A DNA stretch of 17,124 bases from an uncultured Desulfobacterales bacterium. Its GTDB lineage: Bacteria > Desulfobacterota > Desulfobacteria > Desulfobacterales > JAFDCJ01. Below, in pieces: positions 14,712 to 17,124 of this stretch; position 1 is the stretch's first letter, and each line of letters begins with the position of its first letter. The notes beneath the pieces are model-generated. The model searched no databases and was not told the DNA's origin. It was given only the letters and a program-made list of their open reading frames with translations. The stretch is from positions 1-17,124 of the forward strand of contig CALZJV010000183.1 in NCBI GenBank assembly GCA_945787595.1. The letters run 5' to 3'. The position numbers and the translations under genes are program-made.

Positions 14712-15065
14712 GGGGGCGAAACGGCTTCGACGGGGATAAAGAAGCTTAGACTGCATACCGAGCTCCTGTCGGCTCGTTAAAATGACGGGACCTAAACATA
14801 ATCGCAGATGATTATGAATATGCTCTGGCTGCATAAATAGCCAGCGCTCTGCCGGGTTAATCCTGCGGATCCGGCAAGAGCGTCGACTAGCGGGATAGTT
14901 GGTACCGGCTGCCCGTAACGGTACCGGCGAAACTTTAGCGGGATAGCCGGTTGAGTATCCAGCCTGGAGGAGACTTAAACGGCGAAATCTAAAGTTCAGG
15001 ATAAGTATGTAGATGTTTAAGTGGAATGTTTTCGGACGCGGGTTCGACTCCCGCCGCCTCCACCA
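14712..15065 (+). ncRNA. ssrA: Transfer-messenger RNA (tmRNA)
   Basis: Rescues stalled ribosomes with SmpB and tags the nascent chain for proteolysis. The 5' end GGGGGCGAAACGGCTTCGAC is the near-universal tmRNA start. The 3' end has the T-arm GCGGG-TTCGACT-CCCGC, then GCCTCC, the discriminator A and an encoded CCA (15063-15065). The 5' GGGGGC pairs with 3' GCCTCC, with one G-U, to form the acceptor stem. About 354 nt, one-piece form. The tag frame is at 14804-14836. The 3' end doubles as an attachment site: its last 25 nt recur at 17018. Confidence 0.97.
14804..14836 (+). other. tmRNA tag peptide reading frame
   Basis: The resume codon GCA at 14804 opens a frame reading A-D-D-Y-E-Y-A-L-A-A followed by TAA (14834-14836). 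The ALAA ending is the usual ClpXP degron, and the ADDY start resembles deltaproteobacterial tags. Confidence 0.88.
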
Positions 15066-15147
15066 TGCTTCGCCGTAAAGGCTACGCATGGCAGGCCACG
15101 AAAAAATATGTATCAACTCAAATAATACGAAATCCCTCAGAATGCGA
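15041..15147 (+). repeat. Direct repeat, left copy (attL-like)
   Basis: 107 bp starting GGTTCGA in the T-loop of tmRNA and running 82 bp past the CCA. It matches 17018-17124 with one difference (C at 15048, T at 17025). It includes a symmetric hairpin at 15064-15090. Confidence 0.9.
15064..15090 (+). promoter_or_regulatory. Symmetric hairpin directly after the tmRNA CCA
   Basis: CATGC, TTC, GCC, loop GTAAA, GGC, TAC, GCATG: two stems (5 and 3 bp) separated by a 3x3 internal loop. It overlaps the CA of the CCA end, so it could guide 3' processing of pre-tmRNA or mark the recombination site. It is repeated at 17041-17067. Confidence 0.5.
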
Positions 15148-15167
15148 CGAAATCCCTCAGAATGCGA
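15128..15167 (+). repeat. 20-bp tandem repeat, two copies
   Basis: CGAAATCCCTCAGAATGCGA occurs at 15128-15147 and again at 15148-15167. The right-hand direct repeat stops, at the window end, after the first unit. This could be an arm-type integrase-binding region. The remainder of the gap 15168-15466 holds a TTCGTT-AG-AACGAA palindrome near 15184, the terminator and the promoter region. Confidence 0.75.
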
Positions 15168-15229
15168 AGCATGCCCTGCGTAGTTCGTTAGAACGAAGCG
15201 GGGCTAACTTCAATGATAGCAATTCATTT

Positions 15230-15272
15230 AAAAACCCCGTATTCTGGAATTTGGCCAAAATACGGGGTTTTT
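15230..15272 (+). terminator. Strong intrinsic terminator downstream of ssrA
   Basis: A perfect 14-bp stem AAAAACCCCGTATT (15230-15243) / AATACGGGGTTTTT (15259-15272) has a 15-nt loop and T-run. It can work in both directions. It lies inside the islet, so it now ends the ssrA transcript and insulates the cargo genes. Confidence 0.85.
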
Positions 15273-15372
15273 CATTGCCTCAACAAGAAACCATCAACGC
15301 ATTCATCAAGACGTAACGTAAACAGCATGTTACCGTTCGGGGATGTTGTTGAAAAAGCATATAAAATTACTT

Positions 15373-15422
15373 AACTATAGTTTATTATATAAAATTATAG
15401 TTGACAAAGATTAACTATAGTT
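15373..15422. promoter_or_regulatory. Three 10-bp palindromes spaced 20 bp apart (operator array)
   Basis: AACTATAGTT at 15373-15382 and 15413-15422, and AATTATAGTT (one mismatch) at 15393-15402, start exactly 20 bp apart, about two helical turns. The array overlaps the -35 box and spacer of the cargo promoter, so it is a likely binding site for the winged-helix protein encoded next to it. Confidence 0.6.
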
Positions 15423-15429
15423 ATATTGT
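15401..15429 (+). promoter_or_regulatory. Promoter of the islet cargo operon
   Basis: Perfect -35 TTGACA (15401-15406), 17-nt spacer, -10 TATTGT (15424-15429). The ribosome-binding site GGAG lies 8 nt before the ATG at 15467. Confidence 0.6.
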
Positions 15430-15466
15430 CTGGGGGGATTAAAACCGCGAAAATGGAGATTCTGTT

Positions 15467-16411
15467 ATGCGGCCAATTGTTTCAGAACAGGATTTTTTAC
15501 GTTATCCATTGAATGAATTGTTCGGCACCCGAGCCCATGTAAGACTGCTCAGGGTCATGGCAAATCAAGTTGATGGCCCGCTTGCCGCGTCGGATGCCGC
15601 CAAACGTGCCGGATTGACGGTGCCCGGCGCCCAAAAAGCACTTGGCAGACTTTTACGGTCGGGGTTCATCTCTCGCGTGGGTGGCGGTCGAAAACACCAG
15701 TATGAAATTCGGTTTTCGGACAGGCTCATGCAGATCGTATTAGCGCTGTTTCAGGCGGAAAAGGATCGACATGAACAACTGATCAGTAAAATTAAAACAG
15801 AAGTTGAGAACCTTAAACCCTATCCCTATGCAGCATGGATTCAAGCGCCCCCCAAAGAAGTTGGGGAGCCACTTACATTAGGATTGTTACATGAAACCCG
15901 GCATCTGACGAATTGCGTTCAACAATTGAGGGCAAGGCTCAACCTGGTGGAAAATGATTTCGATCTAACGATTGAAGTTGAGGGTTATACAAAAGCGGAT
16001 ATTTTCGATCATACGCATGATGAGGTTACCGTTCTGTATGGAGTCTTGCCATCAACGAATAGCCCTACACGACGGCATGCAACCCCACTGACACACAAAG
16101 AAAAGAATCGACGGTTGGACGCAATCTCGCGTAAGTTGGCTAAAGCCATCGAACAGGATTCTTCGCTCTTGGTGCGGGCAAAAGCGCATATCGATCGTTT
16201 GCTAAAAGAAGATCCAGGAACGGCCACCAAAGATTTAATGGAATGGCGTGACATCCTCGATTTGTACTCCCTACAGCGTCTGTCCAGGTTTTTCACCTCC
16301 TCCAGTGAACGAGCCAATCGTCTGCGCCAAAGCAACCCTTTTTTTGCCGTTTTAAACGCTGATGAACGGTCTCGGCTGACCCATGATATGGAGAGTAACA
16401 ATGACACGTGA
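15467..16411 (+). CDS. Winged-helix protein, putative regulator/antitoxin of a nucleotidyltransferase pair
   Basis: A 314-residue cytoplasmic protein. Residues about 18-85 form a winged helix-turn-helix (FGTRAHVRLLRVMA, SDAAKRAGLTVPGAQKALGRLLRSGFI, wing VGGGRKHQYEI). Residues about 110-195 (GEPLTLGLL..., DLTIEVEGYTKADI) loosely recall a nucleotidyltransferase-like fold but lack a GS...DxD catalytic site. The C-terminal part is helical and charged (KNRRLDAISRKLAKAI, then SERANRLRQSNPFFAVLN). Its stop overlaps the next gene by 11 nt, so the two are translationally coupled. Position upstream of a nucleotidyltransferase, behind a palindromic operator, suggests an autoregulating antitoxin-like partner. 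That role is inference; I do not recognise a named family for the full length. Confidence 0.75.
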   Translation: MRPIVSEQDFLRYPLNELFGTRAHVRLLRVMANQVDGPLAASDAAKRAGLTVPGAQKALGRLLRSGFISRVGGGRKHQYEIRFSDRLMQIVLALFQAEKDRHEQLISKIKTEVENLKPYPYAAWIQAPPKEVGEPLTLGLLHETRHLTNCVQQLRARLNLVENDFDLTIEVEGYTKADIFDHTHDEVTVLYGVLPSTNSPTRRHATPLTHKEKNRRLDAISRKLAKAIEQDSSLLVRAKAHIDRLLKEDPGTATKDLMEWRDILDLYSLQRLSRFFTSSSERANRLRQSNPFFAVLNADERSRLTHDMESNNDT

Positions 16412-16946
16412 TCAGCTTGAACACGCAATCCGGGCAGCCTGTGATGTCTCAGAAGATACCGAGTTGTGGATATTCGGATCTCAAGCAATTCTGGGAGAAT
16501 TTCCAGACGCGCCGAAAAGTCTTCGTGCATCTATCGAAGTGGATGTCCAGCCAAAGAATCGACCTGAAAGAACCGATGATGTCGATGGTTCCCTGGGAGA
16601 GTTGTCTATTTTCCATCAAACGCATGGCTTCTATGTGCATGGAATATCCATTGAATCTGCAAAACTTCCTGACGGTTGGGAACAGAGAACGGTATCAGTC
16701 AGTGATCCGATCTCGACACGGGGCAAGACCGGTTTATGTGTTCAGGCGCACGATCTTGCTGCCAGCAAGCTTGCTGCCTACAGGGAAAAGGATAAAGAAT
16801 TTGTCCGTCAGCTTCTTATCGAGAAAATGATCGATGCAAACATCCTTATGGAGAGAATAAGCGCACTTGATTTGAAAGAACAGTTGCGAAAGCGTCTTCA
16901 TTATTGGCTTAAAATAACCGCAGAAGAATTGTACGGTTCAGAATAG
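16401..16946 (+). CDS. DUF6036-type nucleotidyltransferase, putative toxin or effector
   Basis: A 181-residue protein. I recognise the pattern of the widespread DUF6036/AbiEii-like nucleotidyltransferases: ELWIFGSQAILGEFPDAP (GS motif, about residues 20-37), then SIEVDV as the acidic strand, DDVDGSLGELSIFHQTHGFY, and VQAHDLAASKLAAYREKDKEFV towards the C-terminus. The ATG at 16401 is preferred over an in-frame ATG at 16383 because GGAGAG precedes it at suitable spacing and the family start fits. It overlaps the winged-helix gene by 11 nt. AbiEii-type enzymes act in type IV toxin-antitoxin and abortive-infection pairs by transferring nucleotides to tRNA or other targets. Whether this member does so is unknown, as DUF6036 proteins are mostly uncharacterised to my knowledge. 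Confidence 0.75.
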   Translation: MTRDQLEHAIRAACDVSEDTELWIFGSQAILGEFPDAPKSLRASIEVDVQPKNRPERTDDVDGSLGELSIFHQTHGFYVHGISIESAKLPDGWEQRTVSVSDPISTRGKTGLCVQAHDLAASKLAAYREKDKEFVRQLLIEKMIDANILMERISALDLKEQLRKRLHYWLKITAEELYGSE

Positions 16947-16960
16947 CCAGTAAAACCCAG

Positions 16961-16980
16961 TGTGGGTCACATGTGGGTCA
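16961..16980 (+). repeat. Paired TGTGGGTCA direct repeats near the right att copy
   Basis: TGTGGGTCA occurs at 16961-16969 and 16972-16980, 11 bp apart, that is one helical turn. They lie 38 bp before the right direct repeat. Such phased repeats beside an att core are typical of arm-type binding sites of tyrosine integrases. Confidence 0.45.
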
Positions 16981-17017
16981 GATCCTCGCAAACCCGGGCC
17001 ATTCGTGGCAGAACATA

Positions 17018-17124
17018 GGTTCGATTCCCGCCGCCTCCACCATGCTTCGCCGTAAAGGCTACGCATGGCAGGCCACGAAAAAATATGTATCAACTCAAAT
17101 AATACGAAATCCCTCAGAATGCGA
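17018..17124 (+). repeat. Direct repeat, right copy (attR-like), reaching the window end
   Basis: GGTTCGATTCCCGCCGCCTC and onward, matching 15041-15147. The last 99 nt (17026-17124) are identical to 15049-15147. Upstream bases do not form a T-stem, so this is a tmRNA 3' fragment and not a second gene. The true right limit is not visible. Confidence 0.9.

Larger units (their letters stand above)
15041..17124. mobile_element. Integrase-less islet at the ssrA 3' end, flanked by direct repeats
   Basis: A unit of 1977 bp lies between two copies of a repeat that begins in the tmRNA T-loop. The left copy completes a functional ssrA. The right copy keeps only the T-loop, acceptor strand and CCA, the usual footprint of integration into a tRNA/tmRNA 3' end. 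Cargo is two overlapping genes (15467-16946) with their own promoter. No integrase or transposase is present, so it may be a remnant, a satellite moved by another element, or one unit of a tandem array continuing past the window. The shared sequence extends about 82 bp beyond the CCA, more than a simple att core. Confidence 0.65.

Noticed and set aside
14643..15116. 157-residue minus-strand frame with RRRESNPRP
   Set aside because: This peptide is the known antisense translation of tRNA/tmRNA T-arm sequence; it covers ssrA.
15184..15210. GTTAG...CTAAC segment resembling an integron attC site
   Set aside because: The seven-base core consensus is not met on either side, and no integron integrase is visible.
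17018..17042. Possible tRNA 3' end in the right repeat
   Set aside because: No T-stem, anticodon arm or acceptor partner lies upstream; it is a displaced tmRNA fragment.

Overview
The window looks like a chromosomal piece of a strictly anaerobic, sulfate-reducer-like deltaproteobacterium (Desulfobacterota, probably Desulfobacterales). This is inferred from the liv-type transporter with embedded acyl-CoA synthetase, a Uxx-star glutaredoxin-like selenoprotein, a GAF-PAS-LuxR sensor, a tmRNA tag ADDYEYALAA, and intergenic heptamer-periodic repeats. No rRNA or marker gene fixes the taxon.

Left part (1-8902, all minus strand). A truncated acyl-CoA synthetase runs off the left edge and is frameshifted near its start. 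A small universal stress protein follows. Then comes a branched-chain-amino-acid-type (HAAT) ABC transporter operon, transcribed from right to left: livG, acyl-CoA synthetase, livH, livM, livK, livF. Spacing is tight (5 nt, a 4-nt ATGA overlap, 3 nt) as far as livM, so the acyl-CoA synthetase is an integral operon member. The likely job is uptake of a carboxylic acid followed by CoA activation. livM is broken by a frameshift as the sequence stands.

Middle (8903-13688). A terminator-like hairpin precedes livG. Upstream of it lies a GAF-PAS-LuxR-type cytoplasmic regulator on the minus strand. Next is a gene that ordinary gene callers would miss: a 75-residue glutaredoxin-like protein (11236-11463, minus) with in-frame UGA at residue 13 (UPYT in place of CPYC) and a second UGA at residue 73, giving a UGV-stop C-terminus. 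Each UGA is followed by a SECIS-like hairpin. Its promoter is back to back with that of an HPr-enzyme I (ptsH-ptsI) operon on the plus strand, and the two -35 boxes form a palindrome.

Right part (13689-17124). A repeat-rich gap leads to smpB and ssrA (tmRNA), the trans-translation pair. The 3' end of ssrA is an attachment site. A repeat of at least 107 bp starting in the T-arm recurs 1977 bp downstream. The unit between the copies has no integrase and carries a two-gene cassette, a winged-helix protein overlapping a DUF6036-type nucleotidyltransferase. The cassette has a strong promoter covered by three 10-bp palindromes spaced exactly 20 bp apart. It resembles a toxin-antitoxin or defence cargo islet.

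The intergenic gaps hold at least eight arrays of degenerate 7-bp repeats, often arranged as outward inverted pairs, and many GCGAAGC mini-hairpin motifs.
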